Shown here: positions 8,704-17,755 of the stretch, in pieces
Layout: each line of letters starts with the position of its first letter
Position numbering within the stretch: the stretch's first letter is position 1
Source of the DNA: Algoriphagus sanaruensis
GTDB taxonomy: Bacteria; Bacteroidota; Bacteroidia; Cytophagales; Cyclobacteriaceae
Length of the DNA stretch: 64,000 bases
Reading direction: 5' to 3'
Assembly: GCF_001593605.1 (NCBI RefSeq)
Contig: NZ_CP012836.1
Coordinates: 3,538,501-3,602,500, forward strand
The notes under the pieces: generated by a model
What the model was told of the DNA's origin: nothing
Database searches by the model: none
The model's input: only the letters and a program-made list of their open reading frames with translations
Position numbers and translations under genes: made by a program

Positions 8704-10656
8704 CTAGGCGTTGAGCTTTTCGAAATTACTTTTCCAAATATTTCCGGCAAAGCTTTCAAATCGGGTAATCAATTCCTTGGAATATAAATCCTCAAGAATT
8801 TTTCGTGATTCAACATCTTTTTCCGACCGCATAAAGGCAAACTCTTTTGTCGTAATCGTGGGAAATATCTTGAACAGATATTCGGGGGAATTGTCGTAAG
8901 ACCGTTTGGTTAGATTTGGCTCCAACTTATGGATGATTTCCTCCAAGTTTTCATATTCCACATATCCCTTGATGGAGGATTGCAACCCCTCCTTGTTGGT
9001 AAAAATCAGGGTTGGCAACTCATCTATTTCCAGTGCATCTGAAAGGATAAGGTCTTCCCTAAATAGTAGCTGAGCCTTCCCTTCCAAGTCCCGCATCAAC
9101 CTTGCCGCGTCCAAGCCCACTTCAAAAGCTGCTTTAAACAAAAACTCCTTCTTAATAATATTCTTCTTTTCAAGGAAAACCATCTCTCTGATTCTCCTCA
9201 AAAACATGACTGCCAAATCAGTGTCTTGCAACTGGGCAGCTTTAAAAGCAATAGAGGGAGGATACGAAGACGGCAAAGGGTCTTCAAGCCAAATATTCTG
9301 GTTAATTGGCATCTGATAAAACTCACAAACCTTTTCCCAATGCTCCGCCACATCCGCGGGTGACTTAATTCCCCGTCGGTCAAAATTGTCCCAGGAGGGC
9401 AATAATCCCCCCATTTTATATTCGATTTTGACAGACTCGTCATATTCTAGCTGGAGTTTTCTCAGCTGTGGTTGAATCGCCCAGCAGGTGGAACAAATGG
9501 GGTCTGTGTAATACAAAACATGGATCGTTCGATCGCTTCCAAGCTTTGAGACTAGGTTTTGTTGTTTTTTAATCAGGGGTACAATGAGGTCGTCATCTGT
9601 TTTATTCAGAGGATTCAAAAAGTCCTTTTTCAGATTTCGTCCTAGTTCAATCTGTTCCTTTATTTCAGTGGCTCGTAACTCATAAAATTTTGAAAAGGCT
9701 TGCTCAAGATCTTTCTCATTAAGCATACAATTGATCAACGTATTCGCATCTACCAAAGCATTGGTAGTGCCCGCACTGGTAAATGGAAGCGACAAATGCG
9801 CGGCATCTCCGATTAAAACAACGTTGGATTTATGAAAACTAGGGAGAAGATCAAAATCTCTGGTATTCCAGATATAGGCATTTTGATATGTCTCTTTTTC
9901 AATGATTTCCTGAACAATAGGAGGGAATTCACTGAGAAGTTCTTTACAAAATTTCCGGAGAGATCTTGGATTTAAAGCATCAGTTAAATCATTGATCCGA
10001 ACATCATACTGGGAATACCAAACCAGCTTGTCTTCCGTGGCGGGAATAAACCCAAACGAAAGCCCCTTGGATCGATGTTGAAATTTGGTTAATTGACCAC
10101 GATACCTGTCACAGATATCCTTATCCTGCAATAATCCCAAAACTTCTTTGACCTCTGTGGGAGTAAAATCTGTTTTCCCAAACAGCTCTTCCCGGACTTT
10201 TGAAAGTCCCCCATCCGCACCGATAAACAGATCTCCGTATTCCTTCTCTCCATTTAAAAAGACGGCAGCTATTGCCTTGCCATCCTTGTATTCAAAATGT
10301 GAAAAATTCCTATCGTATTTGATCAAATGGTCAGGTGAGAAACTGTCAAGGTATTCAATGATTTCCTTTCGTTTGATGCACTGCCAAGGCTCCATTTTCT
10401 GAAATATTACTTCAGAATCATCTGGCCTTCTGAGACTAAATCGGTCAATGATACTTCCGGGAAAGGTATTATTTGTGAATCCTCCATAGGTTAATTCCTT
10501 CAAAATCCTCACCCCTTCCGAGTGCATCAAAAATGCATTGCCTCGGTTAGGCGTTGCCAATTCCCGCTCACAGATAATAATCTCAAAATTGCTCCTCCTC
10601 AAAAAAATGCCGATAGAAAGTCCCGCAATGCCGCCCCCGATAATTACTACTTTCAT
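8704..10656 (-). CDS. fusion: FAD-dependent monooxygenase + DsbA/SpxH-like thioredoxin-fold domain
   Basis: This is a 650-residue protein in two parts. Residues 1-370 are an FAD monooxygenase of the PHBH/UbiH type: GGGIAGLSIGIFLRR at the N-terminus binds ADP, GADGG follows at mid-domain, and GDAAHLSLPF near residue 286 is the second flavin motif. Residues about 378-600 look like the DsbA-family SpxH/YjbH adaptor fold: YYTDPICSTCWAIQPQL with CxxC at 388-391, then KMGGLLPSWDNFDRRG, and ELPTLIF, which holds the cis-Pro. No signal peptide is present, so it acts in the cytoplasm. Its ATG overlaps the stop of the upstream PLP-enzyme gene (ATGA), so the two are translationally coupled. I know of no standard protein with this fusion. 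The function is open: oxidation of a substrate linked to thiol-disulfide exchange, or a redox-sensing hydroxylase. Confidence 0.85.
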   Translation of the reverse strand: MKVVIIGGGIAGLSIGIFLRRSNFEIIICERELATPNRGNAFLMHSEGVRILKELTYGGFTNNTFPGSIIDRFSLRRPDDSEVIFQKMEPWQCIKRKEIIEYLDSFSPDHLIKYDRNFSHFEYKDGKAIAAVFLNGEKEYGDLFIGADGGLSKVREELFGKTDFTPTEVKEVLGLLQDKDICDRYRGQLTKFQHRSKGLSFGFIPATEDKLVWYSQYDVRINDLTDALNPRSLRKFCKELLSEFPPIVQEIIEKETYQNAYIWNTRDFDLLPSFHKSNVVLIGDAAHLSLPFTSAGTTNALVDANTLINCMLNEKDLEQAFSKFYELRATEIKEQIELGRNLKKDFLNPLNKTDDDLIVPLIKKQQNLVSKLGSDRTIHVLYYTDPICSTCWAIQPQLRKLQLEYDESVKIEYKMGGLLPSWDNFDRRGIKSPADVAEHWEKVCEFYQMPINQNIWLEDPLPSSYPPSIAFKAAQLQDTDLAVMFLRRIREMVFLEKKNIIKKEFLFKAAFEVGLDAARLMRDLEGKAQLLFREDLILSDALEIDELPTLIFTNKEGLQSSIKGYVEYENLEEIIHKLEPNLTKRSYDNSPEYLFKIFPTITTKEFAFMRSEKDVESRKILEDLYSKELITRFESFAGNIWKSNFEKLNA

Positions 10657-11834
10657 TTAATCAACACATTTTGAATTCTTTCCATGGCTTGGGTTAAAAT
10701 GGACTCTGAGGTAGCAAAGCTGATGCGGATATATCCATTTGCTCCGGCTCCAAACCATTGCGCAAGTCCTGGGACTATTGCAACTTTTGCCTCATGAAGT
10801 ATCTTTTCATGCATTGCACTACTATCCAAACCTGTTTTTCGGATATCGGCAAATGCCAGGTAACATCCCTCCGGCGATTCACAGGAAATCCCGGGAATTT
10901 TATTCAGCTCACTCACAGTCAGATCTCGCATACGCTGTAAATGAATTAAAAAATTATCGAGCCAGTCATCACACTCATTTAATGCCGCTGTAGCAGCCAC
11001 TTGTCCCAAAATATTGGCGCCATGGATTGTGGATTGATGTCTGGAGTTTTCGAGCAACTTCTCAAAATGTGAGGGATTAGTAGCCATCACTGCCCCAATT
11101 CTTAAGCCTGCCAATCCATAGGATTTACTAAAGCCCGTTACAAGCAAGGTTTGACGCTGGATCGATTCATCAAGCGAAGCAATACTTGTGAAAACGGTCG
11201 GCTTGAAAATGATATCACTCCAAATTTCGTCCGAAAGGATCAAAAGATTATGCTTAACCGCAATTCGTCCCAGTTCTTCAAGCTCTTCCCGAGTAAATAC
11301 CTTACCCGTTGGGTTGAGTGGATTGCAAAGGCAAATCATCCGGGTTTTGGGTGAAACCAACTCTTCTAGCTTTCCAAAGTCTACCTTGGGGGTATTAACA
11401 GGAATTGGAAAAGTAACGGCCGTCGCCCCAACTGCCTCAATCGAATGTTTAAACAAAAAATCAACGGGGTCGAAAATGATCGCCTCATCCTCTTTTCTGA
11501 GAAAGGTTTTGCAAATGAGATAGATCCCATACGCAGCACTATCAACAGGCAAAATGTAAGCTGGATTTAATGAGACATTTTTTCTCCTTTTATAGCTATT
11601 CGCCAAGGCTTCTTTCAATGGCGCATAGCCTAAAGGATTCCCATACGAGAAGTAACCTTCCTTGGTAAATTTGAGGATTGCATCTTGAATCGGAGCTGCA
11701 ACGGGAAAATCCGGATCGGCAGCCGTCAAGGGAATTACCCCCTCTTCCACCGAAGCCCATCTTAAATTGAAAGCTCGTTGCTTTAAAATGGGCAGATCTA
11801 CTGATTCGTTACTGAACATAGTATATAAGCTCAT
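10653..11834 (-). CDS. PLP-dependent aminotransferase class I/II (C-S lyase possible)
   Basis: This is a 393-residue fold-type I PLP enzyme. Motifs seen are YGNPLGYAPLKEALA near residue 65, CNPLNPTGKVFTREELEELG (PLP-binding Asn), SDEIWSDIIF, the lysine motif VTGFSKSYGLAGLRIG and the C-terminal arginine motif GYIRISFA. The sequence fits the large aspartate aminotransferase / MalY-PatB superfamily, so it may be an aminotransferase or a beta C-S lyase; sequence alone does not decide. It is the first gene of a two-gene operon with the monooxygenase-DsbA fusion (4-bp overlap), which favours a role on a sulfur or aromatic amino-acid substrate. Confidence 0.8.
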   Translation of the reverse strand: MSLYTMFSNESVDLPILKQRAFNLRWASVEEGVIPLTAADPDFPVAAPIQDAILKFTKEGYFSYGNPLGYAPLKEALANSYKRRKNVSLNPAYILPVDSAAYGIYLICKTFLRKEDEAIIFDPVDFLFKHSIEAVGATAVTFPIPVNTPKVDFGKLEELVSPKTRMICLCNPLNPTGKVFTREELEELGRIAVKHNLLILSDEIWSDIIFKPTVFTSIASLDESIQRQTLLVTGFSKSYGLAGLRIGAVMATNPSHFEKLLENSRHQSTIHGANILGQVAATAALNECDDWLDNFLIHLQRMRDLTVSELNKIPGISCESPEGCYLAFADIRKTGLDSSAMHEKILHEAKVAIVPGLAQWFGAGANGYIRISFATSESILTQAMERIQNVLIK

Positions 11835-12451
11835 AGAATCACATTAAAAAGATACCCTTTGATAAATTGTATTCTAGTTTTTATCATGAAAATTATTCAG
11901 ATAGTGCTATAATGAACATTATTTCTAATTTAGAAAGCAAGAAAAATCTGTCTTCATAAATCTTGAAATGCATTTATCATTAAATGTAAGCCAACGAATA
12001 GTTTAGACCAATAGATTCTTTATTCAAAAAAACATATGGACAAATTATGTAAACGACTGAGTTAAAATAAAAAGCTTTTTATAAAACAATCACCAAATAC
12101 TATTACTCAAAAAATAACTTACCCAAAGCAATTACACATTCCCTAAACTCAAAATATTCTTTATTTTATAATCTATAATTTTTAAAAAATAACTTAATTA
12201 ATTATAATATTTTAATTTTTAAATATTTCAATTAAAATTATTAATAATTTTATAAAATAAGGAAAACGAAATTCAAGCTTGATTCATAGCGATTCAAATT
12301 CAAATGGAGATATCGGAGCGATCCACCTCTAAAGAGTAAAAAAGCTTCTTTTTAAACATTGGCAACTAATTCATTGTGATTTTATCATCCCGTTTTTAAA
12401 AGGTAAATTTCAGAATTAGATTGATTGATCAATTTTAATTGAAATTACTCC
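11835..12451. other. AT-rich intergenic region between divergent genes
   Basis: About 620 bp, strongly AT-rich (especially 12140-12250), without a credible coding frame. It must contain the promoters of the divergent PLP-enzyme operon and the PqqB-like gene. TCAATTTTAATTGA near 12430 is a small inverted repeat 20 bp before the PqqB-like start. Nothing else was recognised. Confidence 0.5.
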
Positions 12452-13336
12452 ATGCGACTAGCAATAGTTTTCTTTTTCTTGATTGTCCCATTTATCGGGA
12501 ATACCCAAACCCTCATCATCCTCGGCACGCTACAGGATGGGGGTTCTCCTCACATGGGATGTGAAAAGGAATGTTGTGCGAATCCCCAGGAAAATGATTT
12601 TGTCGCTTCTTTGGGAATCATGGATGATTCTGGCCCCATTTTAATTGACGCCACCCTTGACTTTGTCGCTCAAACCAATTTTCTGAAGGAGATCACTAAA
12701 TCAGGCGAACTGAAAATTTTCTTGACCCATGCCCATATGGGACACTATGCAGGACTGCTTCATTTGGGGAGGGAAGCCGCCAATGCCAAACAAATTCCAG
12801 TTTACGCCATGCCTAAAATGAGTGAATTTCTTTCCCAAAATGGACCATGGAATCAGTTACTTGAGCTGGAAAACATTTCATTAAAAAATCTCCAAAACAA
12901 TCACCCGATCAATTTTTCCTCAGGCTTAAGTTTAACGCCAATCCAAGTACCTCACCGGGATGAATATTCCGAGACAGTCGGATACTTAATCCAAGGGAAA
13001 AATAAAAAGGCTATTTACATTCCGGATATCGATAAATGGAGTAAATGGGAAATAGATATTCGAGAGTTGGTGCGAGATGTCGATTATGCTTTTTTGGATG
13101 GGACCTTTTTTGCAGACGGGGAAGTGCCCCGACCGATGGAAGAAGTACCCCATCCATTCATAACGGAGAGCGCTACCTTATTTGAAAGTTTGCCACGAGA
13201 GGAACGGGGAAAAATCATTTTTATCCACCTGAATCATAGTAATCCTGTTAGGAAAGAGGAGTTTGCAGGCAGAAAATTATTGGAGCAACAAGGCTTCCGA
13301 TTTGCAAAATTCGGAGAGAAATTCAGTTTAGACTAA
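12452..13336 (+). CDS. secreted PqqB-like MBL-fold metallohydrolase
   Basis: This 294-residue protein has an N-terminal signal peptide (VFFFLIVPFIGNTQ), followed by the PqqB-type opening GTLQDGGSPHMGC-EKECC and the metal site THAHMGHYAGL. PqqB relatives open with a similar Gly-rich, Cys-containing segment. Classical PqqB is cytoplasmic, has no signal peptide and sits with pqqA-E; no pqq genes are here. The role is therefore probably a periplasmic hydrolase of unknown substrate rather than PQQ synthesis. Four or more conserved His/Asp metal ligands (THAH, PHRDE, PDIDKW, IHLNHSNP) are present. Confidence 0.8.
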   Translation: MRLAIVFFFLIVPFIGNTQTLIILGTLQDGGSPHMGCEKECCANPQENDFVASLGIMDDSGPILIDATLDFVAQTNFLKEITKSGELKIFLTHAHMGHYAGLLHLGREAANAKQIPVYAMPKMSEFLSQNGPWNQLLELENISLKNLQNNHPINFSSGLSLTPIQVPHRDEYSETVGYLIQGKNKKAIYIPDIDKWSKWEIDIRELVRDVDYAFLDGTFFADGEVPRPMEEVPHPFITESATLFESLPREERGKIIFIHLNHSNPVRKEEFAGRKLLEQQGFRFAKFGEKFSLD

Positions 13337-13368
13337 GTCAAATTGCCCGACATGAACTACATCCATTT

Positions 13369-14700
13369 TCAGGAATTGATCATGTAAAAGAAAAATCGCT
13401 TGTCATTCGGATTCCTTTCTCTGACAATCAACTCCTTATTTTTCATCTTTTTGTACTCTTGATTGATTTCATTGATTAATCTAGAACGTTTGATTCGACG
13501 GGAATCAAAATTTTGGGTATGATCAATTTTCAAGATTAAGTCCAAAGACTCCGTGGTGAGCTTTTCACCTTCTTTTGTTAATAGTTCAGAAATTACTTCG
13601 GAGCTTATATCAACTTCCTCATTCTCAATCGTTCTTGTTAATTTGGATTTTTTACGTTGAAAATTCTTGATCCCCAAACCAGCCAAAACAACAATGAAAA
13701 ACCCAATTACTCCAAAGACATAGACAATTAGATTTTTATTTGGAGGTGAAGAAGAACTCACCCCATAATTTATTTGACCTACTTTCAACGAAGCTTGGTG
13801 AATTTGACCCAAGTCGATTTGCATTTCCTTCCCTTTCGGATCCATATAACTCACCAAATCGCCAAAAATCTCTATGTAAGGAGAGCTAAATACTTCGAAA
13901 TTTCGGGTATCAGGGTACACAAAAATTTCTCCTGTCTCTTTATCGATGATATTCCATCCTAAATTTTTCAATTCGGTATTCGATGCCAGAAAAACAAAGT
14001 GTTCGGTTTCTAAAAAATCAGTAGAGTAATTTTTCCTCAAATAAGCCAGATCAACTCCCTCAATTTCTATGGAAATAGGACTCCATTCCTGAGTCTTCCA
14101 ATCTAAGAAATAGCCCATTTCCTCAGTATTTCGGACAGAATTCCGAGGATTGTAATGATTTCCAAAAAGCGCTGTGATCCCCTTGGAGTTTTGGAATGCA
14201 CCCAGAGGAAGGTAATCGTCTGGCTGGTATTCGGTCCTCACCAATTCCCAAGAGCCATACAAACTGTCAAATTTCATGAGGTCGGAATGGTTTTTCCAAA
14301 ACCCACTCCCCCCCAGTAGAAAAAATCTCCCATCACGTTGAAAAGGTGTCGCTCCGCAGGTATATCCTCTGTTGTTGAACTTATATATTTTGTGGAGTTT
14401 ATTCTCTTCTAACAAATAAAAGTCAAAGGTACATTGGACGAAAACATAGATAGAACCCTTGGAATCCATTAAAAATGAATACGCTGATGGAGCATCTTTA
14501 TAAGTACTATCCAACTGAATTAATACCTCTCTTGAAATTTCATTAGTTAAAAAATTGGATTTCGAACTTTTTTTCCAATCCTCATTATGGATGACTGCTC
14601 GCTGAAATGTTTGAGAAAACCCAGAAAATGACAGCATAACAGCCAAAACAGACCCTATAATCCTATGTATATATTTTTTATTTATCAGAATATATGACAT
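13369..14700 (-). CDS. membrane protein, beta-propeller-like ectodomain and cytoplasmic C-terminus
   Basis: The start at 14700 (MSYILINKKYIHR) is preferred over one 15 codons upstream because it places a signal peptide at the N-terminus (SVLAVMLSFSGFSQ). Residues up to about 315 form a beta-rich ectodomain with Kelch-like turns (GGSGFWKNHSDLMKFDSLYG). One transmembrane helix follows (VYVFGVIGFFIVVLAGLGIK). The cytoplasmic tail is about 100 residues and charged (LTTESLDLILKI, RRIKRSRLINEINQEY, LIVRERNPNDKRFFFY). Related tails recur in Bacteroidota membrane proteins and look like a small regulatory domain, but no family name was recognised. A trans-envelope sensor is possible. Confidence 0.7.
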   Translation of the reverse strand: MSYILINKKYIHRIIGSVLAVMLSFSGFSQTFQRAVIHNEDWKKSSKSNFLTNEISREVLIQLDSTYKDAPSAYSFLMDSKGSIYVFVQCTFDFYLLEENKLHKIYKFNNRGYTCGATPFQRDGRFFLLGGSGFWKNHSDLMKFDSLYGSWELVRTEYQPDDYLPLGAFQNSKGITALFGNHYNPRNSVRNTEEMGYFLDWKTQEWSPISIEIEGVDLAYLRKNYSTDFLETEHFVFLASNTELKNLGWNIIDKETGEIFVYPDTRNFEVFSSPYIEIFGDLVSYMDPKGKEMQIDLGQIHQASLKVGQINYGVSSSSPPNKNLIVYVFGVIGFFIVVLAGLGIKNFQRKKSKLTRTIENEEVDISSEVISELLTKEGEKLTTESLDLILKIDHTQNFDSRRIKRSRLINEINQEYKKMKNKELIVRERNPNDKRFFFYMINS

Positions 14701-14916
14701 TATATATATAACTATTTCATGAATAAATATACTCCACCAAACCAAATCACATGATTTTAAAATAGTACTGATGGTTCAGTTTATCCTCAACCCCTATTTC
14801 CAATCATCAACAAATATTCAAACATAAAATAAGAAACAAAAATAGGAAACAAAAGGAGAAACATATATTACATGATTCATTTGGGGACATTTTAGCTTGA
14901 ATTCTTCATTTGCAAG

Positions 14917-15543
14917 ATGTTTAAAATTACCCCCTTCGTATTCATACTGCTGATCGATTTAGCGGGCTGTAGCCTAATGGATGAACAAGCTGTAGTTGAC
15001 GAGGGAGAAGACATCCACTTTGTCTTTGACGACGGATTAAATGATGATCCGAATTTTCGCTTACCCAAAGACGCCAATGGATTTTATTCCATGACCCTTA
15101 CTAAAGAAGGGCAAAACATCCAGCGAATCTCAGTACGACTCCTCAATTCCAACAACATTCTGGAAAGTAAATGCTGTGGGAAACGACATACCATCCGATG
15201 GTCCAATAATTTGAATTGGTGGCTCCTTTCTGGAGATACGGTAGCTCATATTTCGAAGACCTTCATCAATCCATTAACTGGCGAACTTATCTACACCAAC
15301 TTACCTCCTTTACTTAACTGGAAAGACGAGCTCGTCCCCACGATTAACGCCTCTTCAATCACCGATGAAACCACCGGAAGAGCAAGTACCGTCATCGCTC
15401 CCATCGGAATTATGAAAGGAGACACAATGGTAATCCGAGTCAAATACACCCATTTGATTACGAGTAGCGAACCTAATTCCTCATTTTTTACAACGATCGG
15501 CGAAAAAGAACTAACAGACTCAGTAAAAATCATCCTTAAATAA
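14917..15543 (+). CDS. hypothetical lipoprotein
   Basis: This 208-residue protein has a lipoprotein signal sequence with lipobox LAGC (Cys18). The mature part is beta-rich with an unusual CC pair (ESKCCGKRH). No known domain was recognised. It lies 5 bp upstream of the MORN-repeat lipoprotein and is probably co-transcribed with it. Some residues are acidic just after the lipid site (DEGED), which can mark surface export in Bacteroidota; that is an inference. Confidence 0.75.
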   Translation: MFKITPFVFILLIDLAGCSLMDEQAVVDEGEDIHFVFDDGLNDDPNFRLPKDANGFYSMTLTKEGQNIQRISVRLLNSNNILESKCCGKRHTIRWSNNLNWWLLSGDTVAHISKTFINPLTGELIYTNLPPLLNWKDELVPTINASSITDETTGRASTVIAPIGIMKGDTMVIRVKYTHLITSSEPNSSFFTTIGEKELTDSVKIILK

Positions 15544-15548
15544 ACAGC

Positions 15549-16562
15549 ATGCGAAAAATAATTTCTTTAGGCCTACTAGCTATTACCCTATTCTTTGGTG
15601 CTTGTACCACTGTGATCGACGGGGAAAAAGATCAGAAATACATCACCAAAACAAAAGGGATTGTTTATTTCAAAGGAATCCCATTCACTGGAAAACTAAT
15701 CAATCACCACAAAAATGGACAGTTGAAAGGCTTTGTCTTTTTTGTAGATGGGGAACGAGATGGTGACTATGAGCAATTTTATGAAGACGGTACACTAAAA
15801 GAGGAAGGACAATACCGGTCAGGAGAAAAACACGATGAATGGCAAGAATACTATGAATCTGGAAACTTGAAGACCGTAGAAAATTATTCAGACGGAACTC
15901 GTACAGGAAGATGGGAAGGGTATTATGACAATGGAAATCTTCAAGGGTACATTTACTTCAAGATGGGTGAAAGAGACGGAAAAGCAGAATCTTTCTATGA
16001 AATTGGCCAACTCAGAGATTTGAATAATTATGTAGATGGAAGTAAAGATGGATTATGGGAAGCATATTTCGAGGATGGAAAACTAAAATCCAGAAAAACC
16101 TTCAAAATGGGTACTGAAGTCGGTCTTTCAGAAGAATACAATGAAGTCGGATTTCCAGTTTCGAAAATAAACCGAAACGAAGACGGTAAATACCACGGCA
16201 AATTTGAAAAATTCCATGAAAACGGGAAGCCTCAAGAAAAAGGAACTTACGAAAATGGAATCCGAGTAGGTCTTTGGGAAGAATATTATTCGAGCGGACA
16301 GGTGAAGTCACGATACACCCTAAAAATAAATCCTGAAAACTCGAGAAATAGCTTTTATGATGGACTATATGAGCGATTTTATGAGAATGGCCAATTAGAA
16401 GAAAAAGGAAACTACCTCAATGGAAAACGAGATGGAATCCATGAGGAGTACTATGAAAATGGAAACCTGTACAAAAGAATAAATTACAAAGAAGGGAATT
16501 ATGAAGGAATCTATGAATCTTTTAATTCAGACGGAAGCCTTTCATACCGAACTACCTATTGA
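15549..16562 (+). CDS. lipoprotein with MORN-like repeats (YwqK antitoxin family)
   Basis: This 337-residue protein has lipobox FFGAC and then about a dozen 22-24-residue repeats of the form YxNGxLxxxxxYxxGxxxGxWxxYY (for example EDGTLKEEGQYRSGEKHDEW). This is the MORN_2 pattern used in proteins annotated as YwqK-family antitoxins. Many such proteins are simply surface beta-sheet lipoproteins, and no toxin gene is visible here, so the antitoxin label should not be taken literally. It follows the preceding lipoprotein by 5 bp and ends before a clear terminator. Confidence 0.85.
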   Translation: MRKIISLGLLAITLFFGACTTVIDGEKDQKYITKTKGIVYFKGIPFTGKLINHHKNGQLKGFVFFVDGERDGDYEQFYEDGTLKEEGQYRSGEKHDEWQEYYESGNLKTVENYSDGTRTGRWEGYYDNGNLQGYIYFKMGERDGKAESFYEIGQLRDLNNYVDGSKDGLWEAYFEDGKLKSRKTFKMGTEVGLSEEYNEVGFPVSKINRNEDGKYHGKFEKFHENGKPQEKGTYENGIRVGLWEEYYSSGQVKSRYTLKINPENSRNSFYDGLYERFYENGQLEEKGNYLNGKRDGIHEEYYENGNLYKRINYKEGNYEGIYESFNSDGSLSYRTTY

Positions 16563-16621
16563 ATTTAAATAACATCTAAAAGTCACAAAAAACACTAAGC
16601 CCAATCTAAATTTTTCGCCTA

Positions 16622-16660
16622 TTAATAAGCCGTTTCTAGCAAGAGACGGCTTATTTTTTG
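16622..16660 (+). terminator. rho-independent terminator after the lipoprotein pair
   Basis: AATAAGCCGT pairs with ACGGCTTATT, followed by T6. It ends the 14917-16562 operon. Confidence 0.85.
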
Positions 16661-16799
16661 AAGAAGGCTGTATGATTTTTTTTCAACTTAAAATCAAAGT
16701 TCAGTTCAAAGCGACCTTTTATTTCATTCATTTCAGTTTTCTTTTTAAAAACAAGGTATTAGATTGGCAATTCAAGCAAACACCCACAGATTCATTTAA

Positions 16800-16822
16800 A
16801 TTATTCTAATAATTAGAATAAT
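16800..16822. promoter_or_regulatory. perfect 23-bp palindrome, Fur/PerR-like 7-1-7 box
   Basis: An 11-base arm ATTATTCTAAT, a central A, and the exact reverse-complement arm. Its core TTCTAAT-A-ATTAGAA has the 7-1-7 geometry of Fur-superfamily boxes (the PerR consensus is TTATAAT-n-ATTATAA). It lies 46 bp upstream of the ICMT-like gene. The palindrome is seen; the regulator is inferred. Confidence 0.55.
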
Positions 16823-16868
16823 TATTTGGATTTTAAGATCACCCAAAATACCACCCCATCCCTCCCAA

Positions 16869-17624
16869 ATGGCATTACAAGAAGAATTAGAATCCCAAGG
16901 AAATTGGCTTTTCAAGTACCGAAGTTTCTTACCACTAGTCATTTTAATTTTAGCAATCCCAATCTATCTCAGAAGGGATTTGCACCCTGAAGAGTACCTC
17001 TTCTATCGCGAGGAATATGCATCCTTCTTAATCTATTTTGGCTTGGCAGTTGGTTTAGCAGGATTGATCATCCGGATTTATACCGTTGGCCATACTCCAA
17101 AAAATACCTCTGGTAGAAACACCAAAGAAGGGCAGCTTGCAGACACCCTTAATACAACCGGAATTTATTCTGTAGTCAGGCATCCGTTATACTTGGGCAA
17201 TTTCCTCATGTGGTTAGGTCCTGCTATTCTTACCGGTCACCTTTGGTTTATTCTATCCTTCATTTTAATGTATTGGGTCTACTATGAGCGGATTATGTTT
17301 GCAGAGGAGCAATTCCTCAGAAAAAAATTCGGTGATCAATACTTGGAGTGGTCCCAGCAGGTGCCAGCTTTCATCCCAAAATGGAAGGGGTTTAAAAAAT
17401 CAAACCTTCATTTTAGCTGGAAAAAAGTCCTTAGAAAGGAAAAAAATGGACTTTTTGCCTTGTTTTTAATTTTCTGCGCCTTCGATATTTGCGGAGTTTT
17501 GATTCACAACAAACCAGAAATCAATCTCTTTTTGGCCAGCTTTACTACCTTCACAGGAATTCTTTATTTCGTACTGAAAGTATTAAAAAGAAAGACAACC
17601 TTATTAAATGAAGTGGATAGATAA
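16869..17624 (+). CDS. ICMT/phospholipid-methyltransferase-like membrane protein
   Basis: This 251-residue protein has about six hydrophobic segments and the ICMT/PEMT signature VVRHPLYLGNFL near residue 102, then a downstream EEQFLRKKFGDQYLEW motif (residues 140-156) that binds SAM in the family. Such enzymes methylate isoprenylcysteine in eukaryotes. The bacterial ones usually act on lipids or unknown small substrates. It is preceded by the Fur-like palindrome and followed by an AT-rich gap, so it is monocistronic. Confidence 0.8.
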   Translation: MALQEELESQGNWLFKYRSFLPLVILILAIPIYLRRDLHPEEYLFYREEYASFLIYFGLAVGLAGLIIRIYTVGHTPKNTSGRNTKEGQLADTLNTTGIYSVVRHPLYLGNFLMWLGPAILTGHLWFILSFILMYWVYYERIMFAEEQFLRKKFGDQYLEWSQQVPAFIPKWKGFKKSNLHFSWKKVLRKEKNGLFALFLIFCAFDICGVLIHNKPEINLFLASFTTFTGILYFVLKVLKRKTTLLNEVDR

Positions 17625-17755
17625 AGCCTATTATTGAATTAAAGATATTATTTAATAATATATAATATAAATATATTTAATTAATAAATTATCAAAAATA
17701 TACAACCTAAATAATTTATATATCCGTAAGAGGTTGAAAATAATCAATCTCTTAA

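Larger units (their letters stand above)
16563..16868. other. intergenic region with terminator and Fur-like palindrome
   Basis: This gap holds the terminator of the MORN lipoprotein gene and, 46 bp before the next start codon, a perfect 23-bp palindrome. No coding sequence was seen. Confidence 0.7.

Noticed and set aside
12452..13336. PQQ biosynthesis locus
   Set aside because: No pqqA, C, D or E nearby and the protein carries a signal peptide.
15549..16562. YwqK-type toxin-antitoxin system
   Set aside because: Only the MORN-repeat lipoprotein is present; no toxin gene lies beside it and the product is exported.
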